Notes: a model not told the origin generated them from the sequence alone. DNA of 64,000 bases from Trileptium ribeirensis (GCA_030248225.1 JASANE010019471.1:94088-158087), one strand, 5' to 3'. Counted from the stretch's first letter, positions 36,962 through 47,079 are shown. A program made the numbers and translations.

Positions 36962-36980
36962 GTGGAGCGAAAGGCTCCAC
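36962..36980 (+). other. Perfect stem-loop in the LINE 5' UTR
   Basis: GTGGAGC-GAAAG-GCTCCAC forms a 7-bp stem closed by a 5-nt loop, 30 bp before the ORF1 ATG. It could be part of the element's internal promoter or an RNA structure. The function is inferred only from position. Confidence 0.6.
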
Positions 36981-37010
36981 TAATCAGGTTAGAACATTAT
37001 AAACTTAATT

Positions 37011-37704
37011 ATGGCTAAAGGAGGTACTCGTAATAATGAAATTACGGATACTAGTGAAATTGTAAACTGCCACAATCCAGAATGTTATCAATCATCAAAT
37101 GGGTGATCATATTATTAGTTGTAAATATTGTCGCCGTTCGTTTCATCGCTCTTGTACTGGCATTACACTGGGAGCGGCCAAAGAACTAATGAAACAGTCT
37201 AACAGTATGCAATGGACATGTGCTCATTGTGGTCCGCGATTTGAACATCTATCTAACACGGCTTTGGAAACGCGGAGCTGTGGCCCTGTGATGACTGCTG
37301 TGGATGTTGCAAATGAAATCGACCATATTGATTTTCGTAAGTCCAATTTAATGATATTCAAATTGAATGAACCGCCTCATAATGTTCCACAGAAACAAAA
37401 TAATATAGCAACCGTAAAAGATGTCTTCCGCACAATAAATGTTGATCTTAATTGTGTCCAGATAAAAACATCTATTCGGATTGGCAACAAGTCTCTAGGT
37501 AAAACTAGACCATTAAACGTTGTTCTTTATAACGAAACCCAAGAAAAGGTGGACAAAAAAAACATCAAAAAAACCCCAAAGAGCACAACGCAAACCGATA
37601 CCACAAAAACCACTCCGAAGCGCGCGCAAAAGCGAAAAACCCCAATCCCCGCCGCGCCCACCACCGACCGACACCAAACGCGACGCCCCCCACCCCGCAT
37701 GGCC
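37011..37704 (+). pseudogene. LINE ORF1 with PHD-like zinc finger, frameshifted and truncated
   Basis: The start is MAKGGTRNNEITDTSEIVNC. The Cys/His pattern is C-x4-C, then C-x2-C-x4-H-x2-C, then WTCAHC, a PHD-type finger as found in ORF1 proteins of CR1/L2-group LINEs. One extra G near 37101 shifts the frame between the first and second Cys pairs. The second frame (37099-37779) stays open into the transposon. From about 37550 the coding looks unnatural (Lys/Thr/Pro/Arg-rich), because the DNA there nearly lacks T. The true ORF1 end is not present. Confidence 0.8.
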
Positions 37705-38462
37705 CAATCCCAGTTGGGGGGGGAAAAATTATTTTACGCTTGCTATAGCACCCATCTTTTGGAAACTATGCCCCCATAGTCTCTGTACCCCCAATCATCT
37801 CTCACCCCCAAAAGAGATCACTTCGTGATCAGGTTCGCCCCTTTTGGAAACATAAACCTTGATGTTGAACTCATTATTCTATGATTTAGGATGGGTTGCT
37901 TTTTGGCTTTTGGAGGCTTTTTTTCAAACTTAAGCCGCCTTCGCTTCGCTCAAAAATTCTACCCCCCTTAATCCCCCCATGGGTAAAAAACGTCCGCTCT
38001 TTCGATTTAGAATGGTTTTGAGGCTCTAGGGTCAAAGGGTAAGTCCCCAGGGTACCCCTAAAAAGGGGTTTTTCAAAAAATGAACATTTTAAAAAGTGAC
38101 GATTTTTAGAAAATTGACTATAACTTTTGAAAGGAGTGATGGATTTGGATGAGGTCTTCACCATACAATGTGGAATTTAATAGGCTTTCATATGATAACA
38201 AAAAATCGTTATAAAGTTTAGTGATGGGGAAGTTGGGGCAATGTGGGTAAGTGATGCAGGGTAATTCCGTAATTATGGAAAAAAATGAAAAAAATTTTTT
38301 TCGTAATAACATGGACATATTATATACCGTTAGACGCGGAATGACGAGAGGAGTTGAATGGAGGCAATTTCGTTGCAAAATTTTGATATTGTAAGAAATT
38401 ATGGGCAAATACGTGAATTTATAAAAAATTAAATTTGAGAAATTTGCTTTGTGGGAGTAACA

Positions 38463-38547
38463 GCTTAGTGCGGGGGGTTCGGGGGGCGGCAGCCCCCCGA
38501 CTTAGGCTTAGGCTTAGGCTTAGGCTTAGGCTTAGGCTTAGGCTAAG
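38463..38547. repeat. GC-rich inverted repeat plus (TTAGGC)n array, left side of the transposase gene
   Basis: TGCGGGGGGTTCGGGG followed by GGCGGCAGCCCCCCGA is a G-run and hairpin block. It is followed by about seven TTAGGC units. Nearly the same block, reversed, lies at about 12610-12680. TTAGGC is also the nematode telomere unit, but here the array is internal and short. Confidence 0.9.
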
Positions 38548-38612
38548 TATATTTTGCTATTGACTATTAGAACATTATTGACTATTATAGACAAATGCAA
38601 GATATCTTACAT

Positions 38613-39608
38613 TTATAATGGATAAAGAGCATGTAGTTGAGCGAAAAATTCCCCTTGAGGATTGTCTTTAAATTGTTGTCGCCAGGTATATTCCTTCAAA
38701 TAACGATCAAACAACTGCGGTTTCACTCCACCACGTGTTCGGATAGATTCTTTGAGCCGGGCCCACAATCCATCGATGTTCTGTGTATGTACGGTATGAT
38801 CAGTGGGATTTACAAATTGTCTATTATGATGATTGACAGTTTCGTGCGTGTAGAGATGTGGCCGTGGAAGGGCACGTAAACCGTCAATGTAGGTACGAAA
38901 GCTGTCGGTTAGGATTCGGGTTCCAGGTAAAACATGTTGAATAATTAATGGGATTACTGTTGGAATTTGTCGGTTGTTGACTGGGAAGAGAAGACACCTT
39001 TGAGAATGTCGCTCGATCATACCAAGAACCCAGCCATGTTTTCGTCGACGTAAACCACGATGATATTTTTGCCGAAAAAAAATAGATTCGTCAATCTCAA
39101 CGTCAACACCAGGGCCTCCCAATCGCAGATACTGCCAGTAGTCCCTGTCGAATGCAACCGCAATGTCTCGGCAATAGTTATACCAATCGGTGACGGTATT
39201 TTTACTAACATGTAATTGCTTTTGAATCCATGTTGTAGTCTGTTTGTCGATGTAGGCTTGAATTAATAAAATTGCATTTCCAAGAGAAATGTGATGACTA
39301 GCGAAAAAAGATCCTTGCCGGATCGAATATTTTTTTCGACAAGTGGGGTGATTTGAACATCGCCATTCCCAGTCGTCACACCTACCGAAATCTCCACGCT
39401 TTGCTAGGTAACAGGGTTGGCCGCACTCGCAATCCTTGTAGTTAGCTAATAAACGTCGTCGAACAAGGTGCTTGAGAGTTGAATCATTATCAATAGTTTG
39501 TCGCGCCAGTTCAGTATACGTTATATCGAGGTCTCGAATATTATTAATCTCCACAATTTCGTTTATAGGAATTATTGTGAATTGCTGATTCTTGTGACGT
39601 CCGGGCAT
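38613..39608 (-). CDS. Merlin/ISXO2-like transposase, 331 residues, apparently intact
   Basis: The ATG at 39608 opens an uninterrupted frame. Residues about 60-90 hold a zinc-binding region (CECGQPC ... CSNHPTC). Residues about 126-149 (WIQKQLHVSKNTVTDWY) look like a helix-turn-helix. The IS1595-type DDE core has VEIDESIF (D173), RILTDSFRTY (D235) and HTQNIDGLW (D279), followed by LKESIRTRG and YLKEYTWR, which match the family's end. The family normally has Glu in the third motif (N-x-x-E type, IEGFW-like). Here it is Asp. The length is usual for Merlin. No splice signals are needed. It is the only full-length element protein in the window. An Asp at the last position might still bind metal, or the enzyme may be inactive. 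Confidence 0.88.
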   Translation of the reverse strand: MPGRHKNQQFTIIPINEIVEINNIRDLDITYTELARQTIDNDSTLKHLVRRRLLANYKDCECGQPCYLAKRGDFGRCDDWEWRCSNHPTCRKKYSIRQGSFFASHHISLGNAILLIQAYIDKQTTTWIQKQLHVSKNTVTDWYNYCRDIAVAFDRDYWQYLRLGGPGVDVEIDESIFFRQKYHRGLRRRKHGWVLGMIERHSQRCLLFPVNNRQIPTVIPLIIQHVLPGTRILTDSFRTYIDGLRALPRPHLYTHETVNHHNRQFVNPTDHTVHTQNIDGLWARLKESIRTRGGVKPQLFDRYLKEYTWRQQFKDNPQGEFFAQLHALYPL

Positions 39609-39675
39609 TATTTATTTATCTAAAAATAAAATTAACCTTGGCTTAGGGTTTAGTAAAGTACTGTACCGGCAAACG

Positions 39676-39757
39676 CAGGCGAGGAGGCTTAAGCTTAGTC
39701 TAAGAGTTAGGCTTAGGCTTAGGCTTAGGCTTAGTATAAGGCTTAGTCGTAAACGGA
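39676..39757. repeat. (TTAGGC)n array, right side of the transposase gene
   Basis: Degenerate then perfect TTAGGC units (about four in a row near 39710-39733) run in the same orientation as the left array. They are therefore direct, not inverted, repeats. Together with the left array they bracket the transposase gene inside the TIRs. Confidence 0.85.
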
Positions 39758-39950
39758 AAAAACTGTGAAAATGAACTGCAAGGCGGAGCTAGGGCCGACA
39801 ATTGTCTGCCGTCCCTGATATGTGAAGAACGACAAGTCGGAGAGGTCTGCCAATGGCACCAATCGACTCAGGAGGGCGGATTTAGTATAAAAGATGTCAT
39901 TTCAGAAAAATTCCATGGTTGGTTGAATTACTCCCCCCAACTGGGATTGC

Positions 39951-42518
39951 GCCACCGTTTATACCGATACGATCGCTCCACCTCCGTTGGCGGTGGTATA
40001 CGTACTTCTATACATAGCAAATTTTTTAAACTCCTATCCGGTTGCCAATTCTAACTATCCAGCTGAGCTTATTGCTGCCACAATCCCACTCCGGGGACGT
40101 GATACGTCGCTAGTAGTTTGCTGCTATCGCTCTCCTTCGAATAACCCACAGCAGAATGCCGTGTTTATTGAATGTTTAAGAAACATATTAAATAACGCTC
40201 ACACATATTTGCTCGTTATAGGGTATTTCAATTATCCAAATATTTACTGGAATCGTTATAATTGGCAATCCCATTGTGATGACTTCATGTTGCTAGTTCA
40301 AGATATTGGTCTACATCAGCATGTAGAATCTTATACACGTGGGTTTGCTATCCTTGATTTAGTTCTTAGTAATGACCCTGATAAGATTGATACCGGAACT
40401 GTTGGCCCTGGCTTTGGTGACTCTGATCACTTCGCAGTTAATTTTAACTTGTTAATATACACTCTTGCGACACCCGGCAGCCGCCCTATGACCAACTATA
40501 AGCTATGGCGTGCAGATTGGCCCCGTGCAAACAACTTAATTGCTCAAACGGCTCCATCTAATCCTGTTGATGTTGAGGATGATTGGATTTCAATTTGCTC
40601 ATCCATTGCTACAGCATTGGATGCATGCGCTCCTAGAAGCACCAGTAGACCTAGTTTCGGCGGGCTGCCGTGGATGACTAGGCCCGTCGAACATGCCATC
40701 AGGCGCCAGCGAAACGCTAACCTACGAAGCTCAATAGTTCAGGCGCAGGCAAGTACTGTCATTAGGTTTGAACAAAGGATGGCGGCTAACATTAAAACTG
40801 ACCAAAAATCTTTTTGGAAATATGTCAATTCTCGGAAGCACTCCAGACCCCGCGTTGGTCCACTGCGTCGCCCAGATGGCTCATATACCATAACCGATAC
40901 TGAATGCACGGATCTGCCGAACAACTATTTCTCCTCCGTCTTTGTGGCTTCAAATTTACCTGAGTTTCCACTCACTGCAGCCACCATGCTTGATACAGTT
41001 AACTTCACACCGGAAGAAGTGTTTGATGTTTTGGCTAAATTATATCCAGCTTCAGCCACTGGTCCAGATGCAATCCCGTCTCGTTTGTTAGCGGAATGTC
41101 GCCACGCTCTATCGCCAGTACTGTCGAAGTATTTCAAGTTATCAATGAACTTTGGTAGGCTGCCACGGATGTGGATATCGGCAATTGTTGTTCCAATTCA
41201 CAAAAGGGGCAGTCGTGCAGAGTGTTGCAACTATCGACCGATCAGTCTGACCTCTAACATTTGCAAAACTATGGAACGCCTAGTTGCACAAAAATTGTTC
41301 GCTCATGCTATTGATAACAATATATGGAATAAGTCACAGTTCGGTTTCATGCGTGGCCGTTCATGTGAACTACAACTCATCGAATACTTGGAGTTTCTAT
41401 CCTCAGTAGTAGACTCTGGTGATTGCGTTGACGTGATTTACCTAGATTTGAGAAAAGCATTCGATAGAGTTCCCCACGAACGACTACTGATTAAGTTAGC
41501 TGGCTATGGCATATCAGGCAGGCTAATACAATGGATTAGAGATTTTTTAACAAACAGAAGACAAGTTGTTAGCATACAAAATTCTGAATCCAGTTACTGC
41601 AAAGTACTCTCGGGAGTACCACAAGGATATATTATTGGCCCCATATTATTCTTGTATTATATAAACGATCTTGACGATCATGTGTCCTGTAAAGTTCTTA
41701 AATTCGCTGATGACACAAAGCTGATCCGGCGCATCCACCGAGATTTTAGTGACATTGATGCATCTGACTTTAATACCGATTTAGATCAGTTGACTACATA
41801 TGCATTTAAATGGATGTTTGATTTTAATATCCAAAAGTTTGTTGTTTTGCATGTGGGCAGAAACAATCCACATTATCACTACACTATGTCAGGCGAGATT
41901 ATCCCCGAACAAAATCACTGCAAGGACTTAGGAGTAATAATTTCTCATAATCTGAAGGTATCGGAACAGTGTGGCGCTGTTGCTAACGCTGGTCATAATA
42001 TGCTGGGTATTTTGGGCCGCACTCTGAGGTACTGGAATACCGATGTTTTTCTTTCACTCTACTTTGCTCTTGTCCGACCAATTGTTGAGTACGCTAGTTC
42101 GGTGTGGAGTCCCGGCTATCAACGGGATATAAACCGCGTTGAGTCAGTTCCGAAAAGGGCCACCAGATTTTTGTATCGTCTACGAGATAAGACGTACACA
42201 GAAAGACTTGAACATCTCGGCATCCAATCCCTAGCAACGAGACGCCGCCGTGCAGACCTTATTCTTCACAAAATGATACATGGCCTTATTGACTTGGATT
42301 GGTCTTCGATGTTCTCGCTTGCTACCGACAGTGGACTTCGACGTCATTACCTTTGCTTACGTGTAGTAGTCACACCGCGACACAATTATCGGCAACATCA
42401 TTTTGCCGTTCGTACCGTCGGTTATTGGAACGATCTTCCTGAATACGTAGTCACTTCGCCAACAACAGCGATTTTTAAAACTCGGCTCCATGACTCCGGT
42501 TCGCTACCGCCAATATGA
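39951..42518 (+). pseudogene. CR1-like LINE ORF2: endonuclease (5' truncated) and reverse transcriptase
   Basis: The remaining endonuclease starts as YDRSTSVGGGIRTSIHSKF, then a frameshift near 40050 leads into the 843-codon frame 39987-42518. The endonuclease reads LLVIGYFNYPNIYW, where the catalytic GDFN motif has Tyr for Asp. ILDLVLSN and GDSDHF are kept. RT motifs are VVPIHKRG and YRPISLTSN, YLDLRKAFDRV (A, Asp kept), GVPQGYIIGPILFLYYIND (B, usually SVLGP) and LKFADDTKLI (C, DD kept). A C-terminal domain with VRPIVEYASSVWSPGY and RATRFLYRLR follows, ending SLPPI-stop. The long open RT suggests fairly recent death. With EN broken and the N-terminus lost, the copy cannot mobilise itself. 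Confidence 0.88.
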
Positions 42519-42639
42519 CACTTGGGTATGCTAATACGTGTTTTCCTTTCAGCCAAGAAACACTAACTGCCGCCATAAATGATGCGGCATTATCCTGGCC
42601 CGGATCAACATGCAACGTTATTTTGATATGGTGTCTGAT

Positions 42640-43480
42640 GGGGCCAGCGCGGTAAGCATCATTAGACATGCTAAGCGATGAAGCTTCGTCAGTTTCTTCC
42701 TATATGTTGACAGTTTAAGTCGGTGCTACCAACAAACTGCCGCATACAACATAGAAGGTAGGACAACTATTCTATACAACTTATAGGTGTAGCTGAATTT
42801 CATCCCCCAATTACACCCTAGAAATCTTTTAATTGCAAAAAGCATACGACGAGCTTTTGTGCATGCGTTCTCTATATGGTTTTTCAGCTTGCTATCTAGA
42901 GTTACGCTCAAGTATTTAACAATTGTAGATCTCGGGATCTCCGTTCCATCTATGTTTAGAACAATTTGATCAATGCATTTGCGTCTTGTTGTAAAGACAA
43001 TACTTTGACTCTTTTGTGGATTAATCGACAACCCTCTGTCTTTACACCATTTGTTCAGTCTATCGATTTTTGAATCCTCCTCATAGACGTTTCCAGTTCT
43101 CTCGAGTGACAGATTAATCCCAAATCATCGGAGTAGGCTATACACGTCACTCTCGATCTATTCAGGGTCCACAATACCTCGTCCACTACAAAGAGCCAGA
43201 GGAGTGGTGACAACACTCCCCTTTTGGGCAGCCACGACTGGCACTGACTGTCTGTCTTGGATTTCCAAATTCAGCAGTGACAAGTCTACTGACAAGCAAG
43301 TTGTCTATCCATCTGCAGATTACATCAGGGATACTACGTTTCTTGATGCTGCTGCTTATTGCACTGAATTTTGTGCTGTCAAAAGCACTCGATATGTCAA
43401 AAAAAGGTTGCAAGAACATAGAGGCCATTAGCTATCCCGTCCTCCACGATTGACGTAAAAACGACTTGGAAAAGTAATCC
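42640..43480 (-). pseudogene. Reverse transcriptase half of the RNase-H LINE
   Basis: From 43428 downward: FLQPFFDISSAFDSTKFSAI (motif A), PDVICRWIDNLL, RLVTAEFGNPRQTV and SRGCPKGECC (motif B, usually GCPQG). After a frameshift come VTCIAYSDDLGL (motif C, YSDD) and LSINPQKSQSIVF. Frame 43031-42726 continues with the KYLSVTLDSKL and KRFLGCNWGM thumb signatures of Jockey-type LINEs. It then runs into LHRLACLMMLTAL before the junction with the inserted LINE. Several frame breaks make it a pseudogene. Confidence 0.85.
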
Positions 43481-43501
43481 ATAAAGTATATTATATATAC
43501 T

Positions 43502-43925
43502 TGTCGCCAGATTTTGTTAGAGGCAGTGGACCTATAATATCTATGCCGAAAATGTGCCAGGGCGCTAAAGCTTTTATAGACTGTAGTACATTTCATCTGT
43601 AACTACCATATCTGAAGCGTGCACACAGTACGCATGGATCGATAAATTCTTCGGTACAAATGGTCATATTTGGTCAAAAAATTTTCTGGTCATTTATGCC
43701 TATACGTACTTTGTCGACACCCAAATGGCCACGGTATATTGTAGCATGATATTGTTCGATGAGAATGTACCTTAAATCGAGAGTACTACAAATCGAAATT
43801 CTCAAGCTCAGCATTTCCTGGCCAATTTTTTTGGTTTGCGTGATATAACACAATATCGAACACTTCAAATTAGTGGTTCATGCTTCAGCAACCAATCTAA
43901 ATTTTGCTCACTTCGCCCTCGTCGG
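43502..43925 (-). pseudogene. Gypsy integrase, zinc finger and first part of core
   Basis: The HHCC finger is visible as HATIYRGHLGVDKVR then CVLCARF. It is followed by LAPWHIFGIDIIGPLPLTKSGDKYI, the entry to the DDE core with its first Asp. It stops at the ATATACT junction where the LINE inserted and resumes at 35729. Frameshifts lie between the finger and the core. Confidence 0.8.
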
Positions 43926-44079
43926 AAATAGGGCATGTGATCCAAATGACTATCCGGCTGTTCTTAGCAAACCTCGTGTTTAGAGTTTTAGGACTGTTAC
44001 TACGCTCACTATGAATCGTTTCTGTGCGCTCAACATTATAAAGCCACAGTTCCGTAATTTTGCACAGATTGTTGACAAT

Positions 44080-44860
44080 AGCCAGTTAAACACAACAAGC
44101 TTTTAAATAGGTTAAATGAACCGGGAATTCTTCAATTTTATTAGGATCCAGTGTTACGTCTTTTTCTGAAACAATATGGCCCAAAAAAACTGTTTTGTTT
44201 TTCAGAAATCCTCATTTATTGCCTGTTATCCTTAAGTTAGCTTTACTGTAACTATTAAAGTACCTGGTTACATCATATAAATGTTCAGTCAAATATCAAT
44301 TAAATAAGTAGTTGACAAAAATTATTGCATCGTACCAGTAACACAAACACAATTCCCTATGCACTCCAGCTAACACGAGTTGCACATTCTTTGAAAAGTA
44401 GCGGGCGACTCTGTGAGGCTAAACGGCACAACATTGGTTTCGAATAAGCTGTCGTGGCAGATGAATGCTGTTTTTCCTTATCAACGTCGCGGATTGGGAT
44501 TTGCCAGAGCACTGAATGGAGGTCAAGGTTCGAAAATATTTTGCGCCGTTAAGTGAGTCTATTGCTTCATCTATGTGTGGCTTCGGTAAGCCATCTTTTC
44601 AGTTATCGAGTTTAATCCTCGATAATCCACGCAAAAACGTTTCGAGCCATCTTCTTATTATACGAAATCGGTGATGCCGATAGGCTCAATGAACGACGAA
44701 TAATATTTTGATCTAGCATCTCTTGTACCTGGCGTGATACCTCGGTCACATCACAAAAAGGTAACCTATGAAATGGCAACTGAATCAGCTTCTCAGCTAA
44801 AGTTTCCATTCGGTGTTCCACTCGGATCGAACATTAATATCGATATCGTTCTTGCCCGCC
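44080..44860 (-). pseudogene. Gypsy reverse transcriptase, heavily decayed
   Basis: VEHRMETLAEKLIQLPFHRLP and VTEVSRQVQEMLDQNIIRRS (frame 44821-44612) match the N-terminal RT segment that precedes the WASP box. LPKPHIDEAIDSLNGAKYF, missing Phe/Asp pieces, follows in another frame. FLGHIVSEKDVTLDPNKIE (about 44190-44110) is the thumb segment. The catalytic YLDD region is degraded. The order is correct for Gypsy pol on the minus strand. Confidence 0.8.
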
Positions 44861-45369
44861 GAGAAAACACGATAATTAAATAAGACAGAGGCTACATGCG
44901 TCTTACCAATTATTCAACGGAAATAGTCTATCTAGTCCCAGCTCCACCGAATCCATATATTCGGCTTGGCTAACGACTTGTTCTTCAACTGGCGTCGTCT
45001 TTTGCGCGTTCCAGTAAATACTACGTCGTCCGCGGCGAACCACTGTGTATCTCGATCTCGACCCACATCGCTGGCCCCGTGACGATCTTGGCCATGTGCT
45101 TTGTTCGACTGTATCCCTGAATTAAGTCGTATATAATCAACACTATGATTAGTAACAGATTTTTTATAAAGTTTGGCTTTTTGAGCCCTTTGCTTACTAA
45201 AGTCCAACCGTCATCAATTTCTGTTTCATTATCGGCATCTTTGAGCAGTTGCTGTTGCTGGTTATGGATATGTTCCGCTTTTTCAGCACTTACGACCGTT
45301 TCAACGATGTCCGCTTCCATTCGCTGTGCTAGTGGTTGTCTTCATACCTCGTATTCTACCGTGTGATTG

Positions 45370-45690
45370 CAAACTGGAATTCAAACATTATTTTCAGCCA
45401 CAGTTCGTCTTGGCTGCATCAAAGTGGAACAGCTCGTATTCCGACCAACGATTACTTTCTAGTTAGTGTAATCCAAAGTTATTTCAAGTGTTTGCAAAAA
45501 ACTTTAAGAATTTTTCGTGTTACTGTTCCGATTCTTGCTACAATATAGCAGTACCCTGCAGTCTTATGCAAATCATGCCGTTGAATGTAACCGGATTTAT
45601 CTCAGTTGCTAGTAGAGACGAGTGCTCGAAAAACTTGATCAAGTTCGTGGCTCATAATTGTTATCTGAGGTCCTGAGTCAAGCCTCCAAT
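45370..45690 (-). pseudogene. Gypsy aspartic protease remnant
   Basis: WRLDSGPQITIMSHEL near 45680-45630 carries the retropepsin active-site pattern (D-S-G, usually DSGA or DTGS). It sits between the zinc-knuckle region and RT, as in Gypsy elements. Stops follow soon after, and no flap motif is certain. Confidence 0.65.
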
Positions 45691-45959
45691 GTTTGTCTAT
45701 GATTACATCAATATAGGCTGTTTGAGTCTTCATATGGTCCATACTCTTGGACTAGGCCAATGTTCGCTTCAAACTCATTGCTCAAACTATTATCTACTAC
45801 GGTTTCAACCAAGGTTGAAACTAAAATCATTTGAAGCATGTTGTACTTTAGTGACCTTAATAGACTGTCGATGCAGTGCGTCACCATTACTAGATGCTGG
45901 TTGTTGGAGCCTGGGGGGTGACGCTGCGGTAGGGATTCTGATTGATGTCTCAACGTAGA

Positions 45960-46980
45960 ACTGCTTTAAGGAATACTGACATGCCCTGTTTAAACCAACA
46001 TGCGCCTTCCATGCGACCTAAGCGTCCGCAGTGATTGATCTTAGGCGCCAGATCTTTCCTACCGTTGCGTTGCTTTTGCCGTACCTGGTAGACGGCATCC
46101 GTACATGATGTTGGTCGCTTCCTTTTGTCCCTGGTAGGTTGACCTGATGAGCGGTAAGTCGATGATTGTTAACCCGATAGCGTATAATTCGATTGCGAAA
46201 ATATTGGTTGCTGCGCTAGTATTGCTTTAGACATTTGTGTAAGCATGGGCGCCTGCTGCTGTTGCAATATTTGTGAGCATGCGGTCCGAGTGTACCCGGT
46301 TGCCTGCAGAAAATGTAGTACGGCCGATTATAATAAGTGAATTGTTCTTGCATACTTAGACTAACTGAAATCACTCGCATAACCACTCCGGATAGTGCTT
46401 CGGTAGCTTCAGGACCTCGGTTATACAACCGGGCATCATTGTTATACCTAGGCATGCCGTGTTGAGATCCTGAAGAGCCCTGTTTCCTATTACTTTTGAG
46501 CTCCGAGCGTTCCCTATAGTACTTAAAACGAAGACTTGCATATATTTGTCCTTGTACTTGCCCGCTTGAATCCCTGTTTATCGCTCATTGAAGAATTCGT
46601 TAGCAATCGCTTCATCAGCCAACGTTTCGAAGGTATGATCTTTGCCAACTGGCAAACCGGTAGCATATGTTGACTTGAGCAAGCTATGCAATGCTATGTC
46701 AGACATAGAATCACACAATTTGTTCTGGGACATAATACTTCTGATTATCTACAAAAACTGCGACAGTCTCTCGCGTAAGCCAGATCTCTTAGATCTTAAT
46801 TAAATGATTCGCAAAAGATTTAGGCCCATGGAAATGGCTTCTGATTACCTAGATGAAAAGGTTGCGCGATTGACAGCATTGTCCAAAAAATACGTTGGTT
46901 TTTCATCTAACTGTTTTATTCTTACCGGTCTCCCGACCAAGTAAGAGTGGCGTTGAACATCGAGGCGTTTTCAGCTAGTA
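45960..46980 (-). pseudogene. Gag-like region of the Gypsy relic
   Basis: Near 46035-45965 the minus strand reads HCGRLGRMEGACWFKQG, like a degenerate CCHC knuckle followed by basic residues. An 80-codon frame (46455-46216) is Arg/Tyr-rich. Further upstream only short frames remain. This is assigned by position and by the knuckle, not by a solid gag match. Confidence 0.5.
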
Positions 46981-47079
46981 TATCGGGAGCTTAATGATCA
47001 TCGGCAGGTTGGTCGTGTAGTTTTGAAACAACCAGTGTCCACCTGCAATGTACAAAAGACCGAAAGGCGAGTATGTCCG

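Larger units (their letters stand above)
37705..39949 (-). mobile_element. Merlin-superfamily DNA transposon, 2.25 kb
   Basis: CAATCCCAGTTGGGGGG at 37705-37721 is repeated inverted at 39933-39949, and AATT follows inward at both ends. The only gene is an IS1595/ISXO2-type transposase on the minus strand. Other landmarks are a hairpin GATCACTTCGTGATC (about 37817-37831), a TTCGCTTCGCTC segment, a GC-rich inverted repeat at 38467-38500, and TTAGGC repeats on both sides of the gene. No 8-9 bp target duplication is obvious, which agrees with missing LINE sequence at the insertion point. Confidence 0.85.
36904..42623 (+). mobile_element. CR1-like LINE with PHD-finger ORF1, carrying a Merlin transposon
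   Basis: This plus-strand LINE lies inside the minus-strand LINE. The 5' UTR has a perfect stem-loop, ORF1 begins at 37011, and ORF2 (endonuclease plus RT) ends at 42518. The 3' UTR contains a TGCCGC...GCGGCA stem-loop at about 42569-42590. The end of ORF1 and the start of the endonuclease are missing where the Merlin element (37705-39949) sits. Either the insertion came with a deletion or the join is an assembly error. TGATAT at 36898-36903 and 42624-42629 is a candidate target-site duplication. Confidence 0.8.
35737..43494 (-). mobile_element. RNase-H-bearing LINE (Jockey/I-like), 5' truncated, itself split by a second LINE
   Basis: The RT half is at 43480-42640 and the RNase H half at 36890-35885, both on the minus strand. 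They are separated by the plus-strand LINE at 36904-42623. ATATACT at 35730-35736 and 43495-43501 is a candidate target duplication created in the Gypsy integrase. The 5' end is truncated within RT, as usual for LINEs. The 3' UTR is roughly 35737-35884. TGATAT at 36898 and 42624 is the candidate duplication of the second LINE. Confidence 0.8.
34663..46980 (-). mobile_element. Gypsy-like LTR retrotransposon relic (host of the nested insertions)
   Basis: On the minus strand the order is: gag-like region with a possible zinc knuckle (about 46000), aspartic protease LDSG box (about 45665), reverse transcriptase (44080-44860), integrase HHCC finger and start of the core (43925-43502), then the rest of the core and the C-terminus (35729-34663). 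Gag-PR-RT-IN order fits Gypsy/Metaviridae. The integrase reads GPLPLTKSGDKYI on one side and EYIYVSIYFSKWPEAFAT on the other, with a 7.8-kb block between (35737-43494). ATATACT flanks that block at 35730 and 43495. Many stops and frameshifts show an old dead copy. LTRs were not recognised. Confidence 0.8.

Noticed and set aside
37520..37828. 102-codon ORF rich in Lys, Pro and Arg
   Set aside because: It arises from the T-depleted tract, in the wrong frame of the LINE ORF1.
38499..38547. TTAGGC array as a telomere or chromosome end
   Set aside because: It is short, internal, inside a transposon and present on both sides of a gene in the middle of unique DNA.
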